Shown here: piece after piece, positions 1 through 9,232 of the stretch
Layout: every line of letters starts with the position of its first letter
Position numbering within the stretch: the first letter of the stretch is position 1
NCBI RefSeq assembly: GCF_900313025.1
Contig: NZ_OMPQ01000008.1
Span: forward strand, 124,001 to 188,000
Length of the DNA: 64,000 bases
Reading direction: 5' to 3'
Origin: Pseudophaeobacter sp. EL27
GTDB taxonomy: Bacteria > Pseudomonadota > Alphaproteobacteria > Rhodobacterales > Rhodobacteraceae
Notes under the pieces: model-generated
What the model was told of the DNA's origin: nothing
What the model saw: the letters and a program-made list of their open reading frames with translations, nothing else
Database searches by the model: none
Position numbers and translations under genes: made by a program

Positions 1-468
1 CGCAACCTTGGGTGGGGGGTGATCGAATCACAGGGTAGTCGGCTCAGCCATGTGGCCAATGGGGTCTGTACCTCTGATGGCGATGATCTCGGCGAGCGGC
101 TGTTGTCGCTACACAATCAGGTCAGCGAGGTGATCGAGGCCTATGCGCCGACCCAGGCCGCCATTGAACAGACCTTCGTCAACAAGGACGGTGTAGCGAC
201 CTTGAAACTGGGGCAGGCGCGCGGTGTTGCGCTGCTCACCCTGGCCAAGGCGGGGTTGCCGACGGGAGAATATGCCCCCAACCGGGTCAAGAAGACAGTT
301 GTCGGCGTTGGTCATGCCAGCAAGGAACAGATCATCCATATGGTAAAGCTGCAGCTGCCCGGTTGTGCACCTAAAAATGCGGATGCGGCGGATGCGCTGG
401 CGATTGCCATTTGTCACGCCTATTACGGGGGCACCCAGCAAAGACAGCTCAGGGAGGTGCGGGCATGA
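1..468 (+). CDS. ruvC: Crossover junction endodeoxyribonuclease RuvC (5' partial)
   Basis: Resolves Holliday junctions by symmetric cleavage together with RuvAB. The reading frame is open from base 1 (first residues RNLGWGVIE), so the start codon and about eight N-terminal residues, including the first catalytic Asp, lie before the window. The central acidic site (IEQTFVNKD) and the C-terminal DAADALAIA segment with the last two metal-binding acidic residues are present. The stop overlaps the ruvA start (ATGA), which indicates translational coupling. The upstream promoter and any SOS box are outside the window. Confidence 0.97.
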   Translation, partial: RNLGWGVIESQGSRLSHVANGVCTSDGDDLGERLLSLHNQVSEVIEAYAPTQAAIEQTFVNKDGVATLKLGQARGVALLTLAKAGLPTGEYAPNRVKKTVVGVGHASKEQIIHMVKLQLPGCAPKNADAADALAIAICHAYYGGTQQRQLREVRA

Positions 469-1154
469 TTGGCAAGCTGACAGGACGTCTGGAGTACCGC
501 ACGGCGGATCATGTGCTGATTGATGTGCGCGGCGTTGGCTATCTGGTCTATTGCTCTGAACGCACCATGATGACCCTGCCAGGGGTGGGCGAGCCGGTTG
601 CGCTTTATACCGATATGGTGGTGCGCGAAGATCTGATGCAGCTCTTTGGCTTTACCTCTTTGGTGGAAAAGGAATGGCACCGCCTACTGACCTCGGTGCA
701 GGGGGTCGGGGCCAAGGTATCCTTGGCAATTCTGGGCACGCTGGGGCCGGATGGGGTCAGCCGCGCCATTGCTCTGGGGGACTGGGGCAGCGTCAAGGCG
801 GCTAAGGGCGTAGGGCCCAAGACCGCGCAGCGCATTGTGCTGGATCTCAAGGATAAGGCGCCCGGCGTCATGGCCATGGGGGGCAGCCTGCCAGAGGCCA
901 TGGAGGGCGCTGATCTGGAGGCGGTGATTGAGCCTGCCGCACCAGCACCCGCCAAAAAAACAACCCGCAAGGCGGCCTCAAAACCCAGCGGTGCAGCGGC
1001 GGCCTCCGCCGGGGCGCTTTCGGCGCTTGGAAACCTGGGCTACAGCCCTTCGGATGCGGCCTCAGCCGTGGCAGAGGCGGCGGGAGAAAACCCTGATGCA
1101 GACGAGTCCGCCTTGATCCGTGCGGCTCTGCGTCTGCTGGCGCCAAAGGGATGA
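465..1154 (+). CDS. ruvA: Holliday junction branch migration protein RuvA
   Basis: RuvA binds the four-way junction as a tetramer and loads the RuvB motors. The 229-residue protein has the N-terminal OB fold (from [11 protein letters not shown]), paired helix-hairpin-helix motifs ([11 protein letters not shown] and [11 protein letters not shown]), and a C-terminal RuvB-binding three-helix domain ending in [10 protein letters not shown]. It is longer than the roughly 200-residue E. coli protein because of an Ala/Pro/Lys-rich linker at about residues 155-185. The ATG at 465 is chosen because it overlaps the ruvC stop and begins the canonical N-terminus; longer in-frame versions would run into ruvC. 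Confidence 0.97.
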   Translation: MIGKLTGRLEYRTADHVLIDVRGVGYLVYCSERTMMTLPGVGEPVALYTDMVVREDLMQLFGFTSLVEKEWHRLLTSVQGVGAKVSLAILGTLGPDGVSRAIALGDWGSVKAAKGVGPKTAQRIVLDLKDKAPGVMAMGGSLPEAMEGADLEAVIEPAAPAPAKKTTRKAASKPSGAAAASAGALSALGNLGYSPSDAASAVAEAAGENPDADESALIRAALRLLAPKG

Positions 1155-1206
1155 GGCAGATGCCAAAACAAAATGACATTCTGCCCGGGCCCCTTGGACA
1201 AGGCGC

Positions 1207-1255
1207 GCCCGACCTCCCCTCCGGGAAGGTGCTTTGCCCCCATTTGAGGTCGGGC
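1207..1255. other. Perfect 10-bp inverted repeat between ruvA and ruvB
   Basis: In the 135-bp gap, GCCCGACCTC at 1207-1216 is exactly complementary to GAGGTCGGGC at 1246-1255, with a 29-nt loop. No T-run follows, so it is not a standard intrinsic terminator. It could be an intercistronic processing or attenuation hairpin or a protein site. Function is unknown. Confidence 0.5.
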
Positions 1256-1289
1256 ACTGCGGGAATAGATAGTCGAACACGAGGCCCCA

Positions 1290-2321
1290 ATGATTGACGC
1301 TGATCCCTCGCTGCGCCCGGAAACACTGCCCGAGGATGCCTCGGCGGAGGGGGATCGCGCGCTGCGCCCCCAGGGGCTATCGGAATTTATTGGCCAGGCC
1401 GAGGCCCGCGCCAATCTGCGGATTTTTATTGAAAGCGCCCGTCGTCGCGGCGAGGCGATGGATCACACCCTGTTTCACGGCCCTCCCGGATTGGGCAAAA
1501 CCACCCTGGCGCAGATTGTGGCGCGCGAACTGGGGGTGAATTTCCGCATGACCTCTGGCCCGGTGCTGGCCAAGGCTGGCGATCTGGCAGCGATCCTGAC
1601 CAATCTGGAAGCGCGTGATGTCTTGTTCATTGATGAAATTCATCGGCTGAACCCGGTGGTGGAAGAGATCCTCTATCCGGCCTTGGAGGATTTTGAACTG
1701 GATCTGGTCATCGGCGAGGGGCCTGCGGCGCGCACCGTGCGGATTGAGCTGCAGCCCTTTACCCTGGTGGGGGCAACAACCCGGATGGGGCTGCTGACCA
1801 CACCGCTGCGCGATCGCTTTGGCATTCCCACCCGGTTGCAGTTCTACACGGTGGATGAGCTGTTTGAAATTGTCAGTCGCAACGCGCGCAAGCTGGGCAC
1901 CCCGGCGGATGAGGAGGGCGCCCGTGAGATTGCGCGGCGCGCACGCGGCACCCCAAGGATCGCCGGGCGGCTCTTGCGCCGCGTGGTGGACTTTGCGGTT
2001 GTGGAGGGCGATGGGCGCATCACCCGAGACCTGGCGGATGGGGCGCTGACGCGGCTGGGGGTTGATCGGCTGGGGCTGGACGGCGCCGACCGGCGATATT
2101 TGAGGCTCATCGCCGAAAACTACAGCGGTGGCCCTGTGGGGATCGAGACACTTTCGGCGGCGTTGAGTGAGAGCCGCGACTCGCTGGAGGATGTGATTGA
2201 GCCCTATCTGCTGCAACAGGGGTTGATCCAGCGCACGCCGCGCGGACGGATGCTGGCGCAAAAGGCCTGGACCCATCTCGGGATCGCGCCGCCACAGCGA
2301 TCGACGGATCTGTTTGGGTAA
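1290..2321 (+). CDS. ruvB: Holliday junction branch migration DNA helicase RuvB
   Basis: Hexameric AAA+ motor that drives branch migration with RuvA. The 343-residue protein has Walker A GPPGLGKT (64-71), Walker B DEIH (115-118), the GATTR sensor/arginine-finger region (161-165) and a C-terminal winged helix ([16 protein letters not shown]). Length and sequence are typical of the family. It lies 135 bp after ruvA, not overlapping as in some relatives, and the gap holds an inverted repeat. Confidence 0.98.
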   Translation: MIDADPSLRPETLPEDASAEGDRALRPQGLSEFIGQAEARANLRIFIESARRRGEAMDHTLFHGPPGLGKTTLAQIVARELGVNFRMTSGPVLAKAGDLAAILTNLEARDVLFIDEIHRLNPVVEEILYPALEDFELDLVIGEGPAARTVRIELQPFTLVGATTRMGLLTTPLRDRFGIPTRLQFYTVDELFEIVSRNARKLGTPADEEGAREIARRARGTPRIAGRLLRRVVDFAVVEGDGRITRDLADGALTRLGVDRLGLDGADRRYLRLIAENYSGGPVGIETLSAALSESRDSLEDVIEPYLLQQGLIQRTPRGRMLAQKAWTHLGIAPPQRSTDLFG

Positions 2322-2363
2322 AGGTATGGGGCGGCGGCTTCTACAGATGCGGGGGCTACTGCA

Positions 2364-2678
2364 ATGACACAGCAAGACCTGGGGGAGGTGGTCACTCTTG
2401 AGCAGCTCAACGATCTGGTGCGCCGGGTGTCGGATCTATATGCGCAGCGGTTTCAGATTGATCGAGACCCAGCCTGGTATCTGGGCAAACTGAGTGAAGA
2501 GCTGGGGGAGGTCAACGCGGCCTATCTGAAGTCCGTAGGGCAGGGGCGGGGCACTGGCGCGCCTGGTGATCTGGAAGATGAAGTGGCTGATCTGCTTGGC
2601 TTTGTGCTGCTGTTTGCGGATTGGCAGGGGATTGATGTCGCGGCAGCCCTGCAGCGCAAATGGGGCTCCTACCTTTAG
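2364..2678 (+). CDS. MazG-like nucleotide pyrophosphohydrolase
   Basis: A 104-residue all-alpha NTP pyrophosphohydrolase-type protein. It carries the metal-binding signature of the superfamily: EELGE at 45-49 and E73-x-x-D76 (EVADLL), arranged as ExxE then ExxD. Relatives hydrolyse NTPs or dNTPs to NMP and pyrophosphate and are often described as house-cleaning enzymes; the substrate here cannot be read from sequence. It begins 42 bp after ruvB on the same strand and may share its transcript. Confidence 0.75.
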   Translation: MTQQDLGEVVTLEQLNDLVRRVSDLYAQRFQIDRDPAWYLGKLSEELGEVNAAYLKSVGQGRGTGAPGDLEDEVADLLGFVLLFADWQGIDVAAALQRKWGSYL

Positions 2679-2915
2679 CGAGTGTGGATGTGGGGCGGCT
2701 TTGCCCCTCAAAGAACCCGCTACAATTGTATGAGGGCAGGCGCTTCAAGGACAAGCCGCTGCGCGGGGCCTTGCGGCCTCCTTGACCCGCAGATCTGGTC
2801 GGGCTGCTCACATCAGGGAATGTTGGCTGGGCTTGCCGTTTTGCGCCCTGCCGGGCATAGAGCCGCAAGCCGCCCGTAATTGACCCGCCTGTACAAATGC
2901 TGATGGAGTGCTGCC

Positions 2916-3563
2916 ATGTCGCTGGAGCTGACGCCCGAAGAAATCCAAGCCCTGTTCACCCGCAGCGACGGCTCTTACGGGTTTGCCCGTTGGGGACGGC
3001 CCATTGCGCCGATTGTTTTTGGGGTGCAGGAGGAAACCCTGCAGGTGGTAAAAGGCGCGATCGAGGCGGTGGCGACGCTGGCGGGTCATCAGATGGCGGA
3101 AACCGATCCGGAGCTGGGCTCCAATCTGATGTTCTTTTTCTTTCGCGACTGGGCAGAGCTGCTGGATGTGCCGGACCTGGGCCGACTGATCCCCGATTTG
3201 CCGCCCTTGGTGGCGCGATTGCAGGAGGCCGATGCCAGCCAGTACCGGGCCTTTCGGTTTGATGACACCGGCGCCATCCAGGCCAGTTTTGTCTTTCTGC
3301 GCATGCAGGGTGCCATGGCGGATATTCCGGCAGAAACCCTGGCGCTGAGCCAGGCGGCGCAGATCATTCTGCTCTGGGCTGATCAGGCCTTTGCGAGCAC
3401 TTCGCCATTGGCGGTACTACCAGAGACAGGGGCAACCATTCTGCGGCCGGAAATTGCTGCGATCATTGCCGCAGGATATGATCGGATGATGCCACCGTCG
3501 GCCAATGACGCTTCTCATGCGTTGCGATTGTTTGCGCGGCTGCAGGCCCCCACACAGGGCTAG
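2916..3563 (+). CDS. Conserved hypothetical protein
   Basis: A 215-residue soluble protein with no signal peptide or transmembrane segment that I can see. I do not recognise a catalytic motif; the sequence looks like a compact alpha/beta protein with an FFFFRDWAEL segment near residue 75. Only 3 bp separate it from thpR, so the two are almost surely co-transcribed. The ATG at 2916 follows a weak GGAG about 8 nt upstream. Its composition matches the neighbouring core genes and there is no sign of transfer. Confidence 0.7.
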   Translation: MSLELTPEEIQALFTRSDGSYGFARWGRPIAPIVFGVQEETLQVVKGAIEAVATLAGHQMAETDPELGSNLMFFFFRDWAELLDVPDLGRLIPDLPPLVARLQEADASQYRAFRFDDTGAIQASFVFLRMQGAMADIPAETLALSQAAQIILLWADQAFASTSPLAVLPETGATILRPEIAAIIAAGYDRMMPPSANDASHALRLFARLQAPTQG

Positions 3564-3566
3564 GAA

Positions 3567-4124
3567 ATGCGGTGTTTTCTCGGGCTATCCCCGCCGGACG
3601 TGGTGCTAGACCTGCTGGAGCGCCTGCAGGATGAAATCCCGGTGGGGCGGCTTGTCCCCAGCGAAAACCTGCATATCACCCTAAGTTTTCTGGACGATCA
3701 GCCCGAACACCTGCTGGAGGCCCTGCATCAGGAGCTTGTCATGGTGCAGGCTTCTCCGCTGCAACTTGAACTGCGCGGGCTGGGCGTCATGGGCGGCAAA
3801 AGTCCAAAGGTGCTGTGCGCTGGTGTCACCCCAAACGAGGCGCTGACCCAGTTACACCGGCGGCTGCGCTCTGTGATACAGGCCAGCGGTATCGAACTGC
3901 CCCGGGCGCGGTTTCGCCCGCATGTCACCTTGGCGCGGTTTGGGCCGCGCCTGCGGCCAGAACAGCTCCAGAAGATTGAGCAGGTGCTGCAGCATTTTGG
4001 CGGCTTTGCGTCTCCGGCCTTTACCGTCGATCAGATCACGCTTTTCCAATCGACCTTGCTGCCGGATGGCGCGCGCTATGAGGCGCTGGCGAAGTACCCG
4101 CTGCTGGATGCTGAGCCGGGCTGA
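3567..4124 (+). CDS. thpR: RNA 2',3'-cyclic phosphodiesterase (2H family)
   Basis: Member of the 2H phosphoesterase family (formerly '2'-5' RNA ligase'), which opens 2',3'-cyclic phosphates on RNA ends. The two diagnostic HxTx motifs are intact: H36-I-T38-L and H119-V-T121-L. The length of 185 residues is normal. It starts 3 bp after the preceding hypothetical gene, so it is in the same operon. The physiological RNA substrate in bacteria is not established. Confidence 0.9.
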   Translation: MRCFLGLSPPDVVLDLLERLQDEIPVGRLVPSENLHITLSFLDDQPEHLLEALHQELVMVQASPLQLELRGLGVMGGKSPKVLCAGVTPNEALTQLHRRLRSVIQASGIELPRARFRPHVTLARFGPRLRPEQLQKIEQVLQHFGGFASPAFTVDQITLFQSTLLPDGARYEALAKYPLLDAEPG

Positions 4125-4219
4125 GAGCGCAACGGAACTTGGCTGCGGTTGGGCTGCGGGGCTTGTCGCCGATTTGTCCGGGTTTTAGGTTGCCGCCAAG
4201 AGCACAGGAGCACAGGCCA

Positions 4220-4612
4220 ATGATCCATACCTTTCCCGTCCGCGTCTATTACGAGGACACCGATATGGGCGGCATCGTCTACCACGCCAACTATCTGCGC
4301 TTTATTGAGCGCGCCCGCAGCGACTGGGTGCGCGGTCTTGGCAATGACCAGAATGCCATGCGCGAGGCCGGGGTAATCTGGGTGGTGCAGCGGATCGAGG
4401 CCGATTACCTCGCCCCGGCGAAATACGATGATGAGCTGGTGATCGAGACGGGGGTTATCAAATTGACCCCGGCGCGGCTGATCATGGATCAGCTGGTCAA
4501 ACGGGGCGAAACAGAGCTGTTTCGCGCCAAGGTTTCGGCTGTTTGCATGAGCGCAGAGACCGGGCGGCCAACGCGGCTTCCGGCAGAGATTCGCGCATTG
4601 CTGAAACAATGA
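4220..4612 (+). CDS. ybgC: Tol-Pal system-associated acyl-CoA thioesterase
   Basis: Hotdog-fold thioesterase of the 4-hydroxybenzoyl-CoA thioesterase type, the usual first gene of tol-pal clusters; in E. coli it is linked to phospholipid metabolism. The active-site Asp lies in the motif EDTDMGG (D15), followed by Y21-H22-A-N-Y. The protein has 130 residues. The ATG at 4220 is preferred over an upstream in-frame ATG at 4139 because an AGGAG (4206-4210) precedes it and the family N-terminus begins here. tolQ follows after 182 bp. Confidence 0.93.
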   Translation: MIHTFPVRVYYEDTDMGGIVYHANYLRFIERARSDWVRGLGNDQNAMREAGVIWVVQRIEADYLAPAKYDDELVIETGVIKLTPARLIMDQLVKRGETELFRAKVSAVCMSAETGRPTRLPAEIRALLKQ

Positions 4613-4794
4613 TGCGCCTGCGCACTGTTTGATTGGCATTTCCCCCGGACTTCGGCTAGCCTGCCTGCAAATAAGGCCGCAACAGACGGTCATAGACGAG
4701 TGACGGCAACGAGCAGTGGCACTGGGATCCTGAAGTGGGGCCTCTGTGCAATTAGGTAAGACCGGAGCGATCCGGCTGAGGATTGAGCAGGCAA

Positions 4795-5490
4795 ATGGAA
4801 GCAGAAACTCTGGCGCTGGCGCAGGAGATTGATTTCTCCATGTGGGGTCTTTTCGCGCGGGCCACTTTTACCGTGAAACTGGTGATGCTGATGCTGACCG
4901 CGGCCTCGATCTGGTCTTGGGGTATCATCATCCAAAAACTGATCAATTACCGTCAGGCACGCCGCCGGGCGGCCCGGTTTGATCAGGCATTTTGGTCCGG
5001 CGAGCCACTGGACGGGTTGTTTGACCAGTTGGGACCAGAGCCCACAGGCCATTCAGAACGGATTTTTGCCGCTGGCATGGCGGAATGGCGGCGCAGCCAC
5101 CGCAGTGATGGCGGGCTGATCCCGGGCGCCCAGGCGCGGATTGATCGCTCGATGGATGTCGCTATCGCCAAAGAGACCGAAGATCTGCAACGCGGCCTAT
5201 CGGTGCTGGCAACCGTGGGCTCCACGGCGCCCTTTGTTGGGCTGTTTGGCACGGTCTGGGGCATCATGACCGCCTTTATCGAAATTGCGGAACAACAAAG
5301 TACCAATCTGGCGGTTGTCGCCCCTGGTATTGCCGAGGCGCTTTTGGCTACGGGCCTGGGCCTGTTGGCGGCGATCCCGGCGGTGGTGTTCTATAACAAG
5401 CTGAGCGCCGACAGTGATCGCATCCTGGGCGGCTATGAGGCCTTTGCCGACGAATTTGCCACCATCCTCAGCCGTCAGTTGGATTCCTGA
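4795..5490 (+). CDS. tolQ: Tol-Pal proton channel subunit TolQ
   Basis: Inner-membrane subunit of the TolQR proton motor that energises TolA, homologous to ExbB and MotA. The 231-residue protein has three hydrophobic segments: one near residues 20-40, and a pair around GSTAPFVGLFGTVWGIM and IAEALLATGLGLLAAIPAVV, the conserved pore-lining helices. An in-frame TTG at 4783 is possible, but GAGGA at 4778-4782 directly abuts it, so the ATG at 4795 is favoured. The tolR start follows by 3 bp. Confidence 0.95.
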   Translation: MEAETLALAQEIDFSMWGLFARATFTVKLVMLMLTAASIWSWGIIIQKLINYRQARRRAARFDQAFWSGEPLDGLFDQLGPEPTGHSERIFAAGMAEWRRSHRSDGGLIPGAQARIDRSMDVAIAKETEDLQRGLSVLATVGSTAPFVGLFGTVWGIMTAFIEIAEQQSTNLAVVAPGIAEALLATGLGLLAAIPAVVFYNKLSADSDRILGGYEAFADEFATILSRQLDS

Positions 5491-5493
5491 GCC

Positions 5494-5985
5494 ATGGGCG
5501 CGGCGGTTCAAAACTCTTCCTCCAGTGAGCGGCGTCGCGGACGCCGTCGGGGCCGGGCGCGGCCGATGTCCGAAATCAACGTGACGCCTTTTGTTGACGT
5601 TATGCTGGTGCTGCTGATCATCTTTATGGTGGCGGCACCGCTGACCACTGTGGGGGTGCCGGTGGATCTGCCAAAGACCGAAGCGGGGGCATTGCCAAGC
5701 GAGCAGGAAGAGCCGCTGACCGTGACCATGATCCTTGGCGGTGAGATCCAGATCCAGACCACCCCGGTGGCCCGCGAGGAGCTGGTGGCAAAACTGCGTG
5801 CTATTGCAGCAGAGCGCACTTCTGAGCGGGTCTATCTGCGCGCCGATGGCGGTATTTCCTACGCGGAGGTAATGCAGGTGATGGGCGCGCTAAACGCAGG
5901 CGGCTTTGCCAATGTCGGGCTGGTGACAGATCTGGCCGGGCCAGAGCCAGAGGCTGACACCGCGGCCACTGGCGCGGATCAATAA
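5494..5985 (+). CDS. tolR: Tol-Pal system protein TolR
   Basis: ExbD/TolR-family partner of TolQ. A short, very Arg-rich cytoplasmic N-terminus (residues 12-23) precedes one transmembrane helix (about 34-53) that carries the essential protonatable Asp35 in PFVDVMLVLLIIFMV. The rest is the periplasmic domain. At 163 residues the length is normal. It is spaced 3 bp after tolQ and 21 bp before tolA in an evident operon. Confidence 0.95.
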   Translation: MGAAVQNSSSSERRRGRRRGRARPMSEINVTPFVDVMLVLLIIFMVAAPLTTVGVPVDLPKTEAGALPSEQEEPLTVTMILGGEIQIQTTPVAREELVAKLRAIAAERTSERVYLRADGGISYAEVMQVMGALNAGGFANVGLVTDLAGPEPEADTAATGADQ

Positions 5986-6006
5986 GCGGGGGCTTGGGGC
6001 ATTTTC

Positions 6007-7146
6007 ATGGGCCTGCAAACCGGAACCAAATTCTCCCTTGCGGGGCATGGCCTGTTGGTGGGTTGGGTTGCTTTTGGCGCCTGGCTGCCGTCTGAGCCCT
6101 TGCCGCTGCCGGTGCAAGAGGTTGCGGTGATCTCGGCAGAGGAATTTGCGAGGCTGAGCCAGCAGATCCAGGCCCCGGAGATAACAGAAACCCCAAGCAG
6201 CCTGACACCGCCCGAAACCTCTCTGGCGCCCCCAGACCTGCCCCTGCGCCCGGAAACCCGTCCCGACACATCCATTCCGGACGCCACCGCTGAGCCTGTG
6301 GTGGATGCGCCAGTGCCTGTTTTGCCTGAGCCGGAGCCAGAACCAGAGGTCGCCGATACCCTGCCAGAGCCAGTTACGCCGCCCGAAACACTGCCCGAGA
6401 GTCCGGCGATTGTGCCAAGCCAGCCGGTTCCGGAGCTGGTTCGTCCGGCAGAGCGTGTGGCGCCAGTCCCGGTGGAGGCCCCTGAAGAAGAGGTGGCAAT
6501 TGGCGATCTGGTTCAGCCAGAGGTGAACCCTGATGAAGGGGCGTTGAGCGAGCAGGAGGTGCAGGAGGCCACCGCCCCCGAGGCTGCGAGCGATAGGATT
6601 GTGACCGAAGCCAATGAAAGCGACGAGGCAGAGCCTGCACCACCAGTGACCGCGCCGCTCACCTCGGTACGCCCCAAAACACGACCCCGCCGGCCCGCGC
6701 CCGCCGAAGTCGCTGAGACGACACCCGCCGCGCCGCAAGAAGATCAATCCTCGGCCATTGAGGATGCACTGGCTGCTGCCATTGCCGGAGGCGGTGAAGT
6801 CGCAGCGCCGGAACCCTCTGGTCCGCCATTGACGGTCGGAGAAAAAGACGCGCTGCGGGTCTCTGTGTCGAAATGCTGGAATGTCGGCTCGCTCTCAACG
6901 GAGGCGTTGAAAACCACCGTCGAGGTTGCAGTCTCACTGGACCCGGACGGGCGGCCTAAGACCAGCACCATCCGGATGATGTCGAGCACTGGTGGCTCGA
7001 CCAATGCGGCCAAACAGGCCTATGAGGCAGCGCGGCGCGCGATCATTCGCTGTGGCGCCAAGGGGTTTTCCTTGCCGAGCGAAAAATATGACCATTGGCG
7101 CGACATTGTGATGACTTTTAACCCTGAGAAGATGCGGATCAAATGA
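6007..7146 (+). CDS. tolA: Cell envelope protein TolA
   Basis: Spans the periplasm and transmits force from TolQR to the outer-membrane Pal complex. It has a single N-terminal transmembrane segment (about residues 10-28). A long Pro/Glu/Ala-rich periplasmic region (about 50-270) takes the place of the Lys/Ala-rich helix of enterobacterial TolA, as is usual in Rhodobacterales. The C-terminal TolA/TonB-like domain (about 285-379) contains the pair C298 and C353, which could form the domain's disulfide. Position between tolR and tolB supports the call. Confidence 0.88.
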   Translation: MGLQTGTKFSLAGHGLLVGWVAFGAWLPSEPLPLPVQEVAVISAEEFARLSQQIQAPEITETPSSLTPPETSLAPPDLPLRPETRPDTSIPDATAEPVVDAPVPVLPEPEPEPEVADTLPEPVTPPETLPESPAIVPSQPVPELVRPAERVAPVPVEAPEEEVAIGDLVQPEVNPDEGALSEQEVQEATAPEAASDRIVTEANESDEAEPAPPVTAPLTSVRPKTRPRRPAPAEVAETTPAAPQEDQSSAIEDALAAAIAGGGEVAAPEPSGPPLTVGEKDALRVSVSKCWNVGSLSTEALKTTVEVAVSLDPDGRPKTSTIRMMSSTGGSTNAAKQAYEAARRAIIRCGAKGFSLPSEKYDHWRDIVMTFNPEKMRIK

Positions 7147-7217
7147 GACACCAAAAATTGAAAACGCCACACACAGGGTTCGACTATGACTGGGGGAGGC
7201 GGGATTTTCCCCCTGCA

Positions 7218-7246
7218 TTGACACCCCGAACGCTTGATACTGCTCT
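7218..7246 (+). promoter_or_regulatory. Candidate promoter upstream of tolB
   Basis: TTGACA at 7218-7223 is a perfect -35 hexamer. The hexamer 17 bp downstream (TGCTCT, 7241-7246) is a poor -10. It lies in the 130-bp tolA-tolB gap, so tolB-pal-cpoB may have its own promoter. This is inference from one good hexamer. Confidence 0.3.
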
Positions 7247-7276
7247 GATATTCACTCCGGAAAGGACGCAACTCTC

Positions 7277-8617
7277 ATGAGGCGCAACCTGACAGCCCTT
7301 TTTGCAAGCCTTCTCCTTGCGACCGCACCGCTGCTGACCATTGGCAGCGCAGCTGAGGCCCAGAATGGGCCGCTGCGGATCGAAATCACCGATGGGGTGA
7401 TCGAACCGCTGCCCTATGCGGTGCCGAGTTTTCTGCCCGAAACCCCGGCGGCGGCAGAGCTGGCCAATCAGATCACCCGGGTGATCGCGGAGGATCTCAG
7501 CGGCACCGGGTTGTTTCGCGAAATCCCCGCGACCGCGCATATCTCTACGGTGAGTGATTTTAACGCGCCGGTGCGGTTTGCCGACTGGAAAGCGGTGAAT
7601 GCGCAGGCTTTGATTACCGGCGCGGTCTCCGTCAATGGCAAGCAGTTGACGGTGCGGTTTCGCGGCTATGACATCTTTGCCGATAACGAGCTGGGCGCCG
7701 GTTTGCAGTTCAGTGGCACCACCGATGGCTGGCGTCGCATGGCCCATAAGGTGGCAGATGCCATCTACAGCCGGATCACTGGCGAGAGCGGGTATTTTGA
7801 CAGCCGGGTGGTTTTTGTTTCCGAGACCGGCCCGAAAAATGACCGTCGCAAACGCCTGGCGATCATGGATTATGACGGCGCCGGGGTGCAGTATCTGACC
7901 AATAGCGCCGCTCTGGTGCTGGCGCCGCGTTTTTCGCCCACCGGTGACCGGGTGCTTTACACCAGCTATGAAAGTGGCTTTCCGCAGATCCACGTGCTGG
8001 ACGTGGGCAAGGTACAGCGGCGGGTCTTGTCGGCGGATAAGGGCATCATGAGCTTTGCGCCGCGGTTCGCGCCGGATGGCAATACGGTAGTCTATTCCCA
8101 GGCCGAAGGTGGTAATACCGATCTTTATACCATGGATATCGCCACCGGAGCCCGCAAGCGGTTGACCAGCGCGCCCTCGATCGAGACCGCCCCCTCGTAT
8201 TCACCAGATGGCAGCCAGATTGTCTTTGAAAGCGACCGCTCCGGCACGCCACAGCTCTATGTGATGGCCGCCAGTGGCGGTGAGGCCCGCCGGGTGAGCT
8301 TTGGCAAGGGGCGCTATGGCACGCCTGTTTGGTCGCCGCGCGGTGATCTCATTGCCTTTACCAAGCAAAGCAAAGGCCGTTTCCACATTGGGGTGATGCG
8401 GCTGGATGGCAGCGAAGAGCGTCTGCTGACGGCCTCTTTCCTGGATGAGGGCCCAAGCTGGTCGCCCAATGGCAGGGTGATCATGTTCACCCGCGAAACC
8501 CAGGGGGCCAATGGTCGTGCACTGCTCTATTCGGTGGATATTCTGGGGCGAAACCTGAAACCTGTGCGTACTCCGGACGGGGCGTCGGACCCGGCCTGGT
8601 CACCGTTGCAAAAATAA
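7277..8617 (+). CDS. tolB: Tol-Pal system beta-propeller protein TolB
   Basis: Periplasmic TolB links Pal, outer-membrane proteins and TolA. The 446-residue protein has a Sec signal peptide ([20 protein letters not shown], cleaved near the AEA site), an N-terminal alpha/beta domain (about 30-170), and a six-bladed propeller with repeated SP(T/D)G, AP-DG and SP-R-G turns such as [27 protein letters not shown] and WSPRGDLIA. It is followed by pal, as in all tol-pal loci. Confidence 0.96.
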   Translation: MRRNLTALFASLLLATAPLLTIGSAAEAQNGPLRIEITDGVIEPLPYAVPSFLPETPAAAELANQITRVIAEDLSGTGLFREIPATAHISTVSDFNAPVRFADWKAVNAQALITGAVSVNGKQLTVRFRGYDIFADNELGAGLQFSGTTDGWRRMAHKVADAIYSRITGESGYFDSRVVFVSETGPKNDRRKRLAIMDYDGAGVQYLTNSAALVLAPRFSPTGDRVLYTSYESGFPQIHVLDVGKVQRRVLSADKGIMSFAPRFAPDGNTVVYSQAEGGNTDLYTMDIATGARKRLTSAPSIETAPSYSPDGSQIVFESDRSGTPQLYVMAASGGEARRVSFGKGRYGTPVWSPRGDLIAFTKQSKGRFHIGVMRLDGSEERLLTASFLDEGPSWSPNGRVIMFTRETQGANGRALLYSVDILGRNLKPVRTPDGASDPAWSPLQK

Positions 8618-8730
8618 CAAGAAGCCGCAGGCTGAACTGGCCTGAAAATGCAAGACTGGAAGACCTGCATAGAATCGGCCCATGCTCTGTGATAGGCTAG
8701 GCCCCAGAAACCAAAGGAAAAGACATAGTC

Positions 8731-9231
8731 ATGAGCGGTTTTAAAAAGGCATTTGTCCTGGTTGCAGCCCTGGGGCTGGCTGGGTGCAGCACCTCCCCAT
8801 GGGACGACAGCTCCCTTGGCAACTCTGGTGGCACTGGCATCGCAGGTTCCAATCTGGATCCGGCCAGCCCGGCTTACTTCCAAGAGACCATTGGTGATCG
8901 GGTGTTGTTCTTGGTGGATCAGTCCGCCCTGAACCCCGCAGCCGAATCCATCCTGCAAGGTCAGGCCCGTTGGTTGACCGCCAATGCGGACTATAGCGTT
9001 ACCATCGAAGGACATGCGGATGAGCAGGGGACCAGGATCTACAACCTGGCCCTGGGTGAGCGCCGTGCCAATGCCGCCCGCGAATATCTGATTTCGCAGG
9101 GGGTCTCTGGGTCGCGGATCCAGGTTGTTACCTATGGCAAAGAACGCCCGCTGGAGATCTGCTCGGCTGAGAGCTGCTATGCCAATAACCGCCGCGCGGT
9201 GACCGTCTTGGCCGGTGGATTGACGGGGTAA
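8731..9231 (+). CDS. pal: Peptidoglycan-associated lipoprotein Pal
   Basis: Outer-membrane lipoprotein that binds peptidoglycan and TolB. A lipobox LAGC places the lipidated Cys at residue 19. The C-terminal OmpA-like domain contains the peptidoglycan-binding segment TIEGHADEQGTRIYNLALGERRA, within which the conserved Asp and Arg are visible. It is 166 residues long. cpoB starts 1 bp after its stop. Confidence 0.96.
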   Translation: MSGFKKAFVLVAALGLAGCSTSPWDDSSLGNSGGTGIAGSNLDPASPAYFQETIGDRVLFLVDQSALNPAAESILQGQARWLTANADYSVTIEGHADEQGTRIYNLALGERRANAAREYLISQGVSGSRIQVVTYGKERPLEICSAESCYANNRRAVTVLAGGLTG

Positions 9232-9232
9232 G

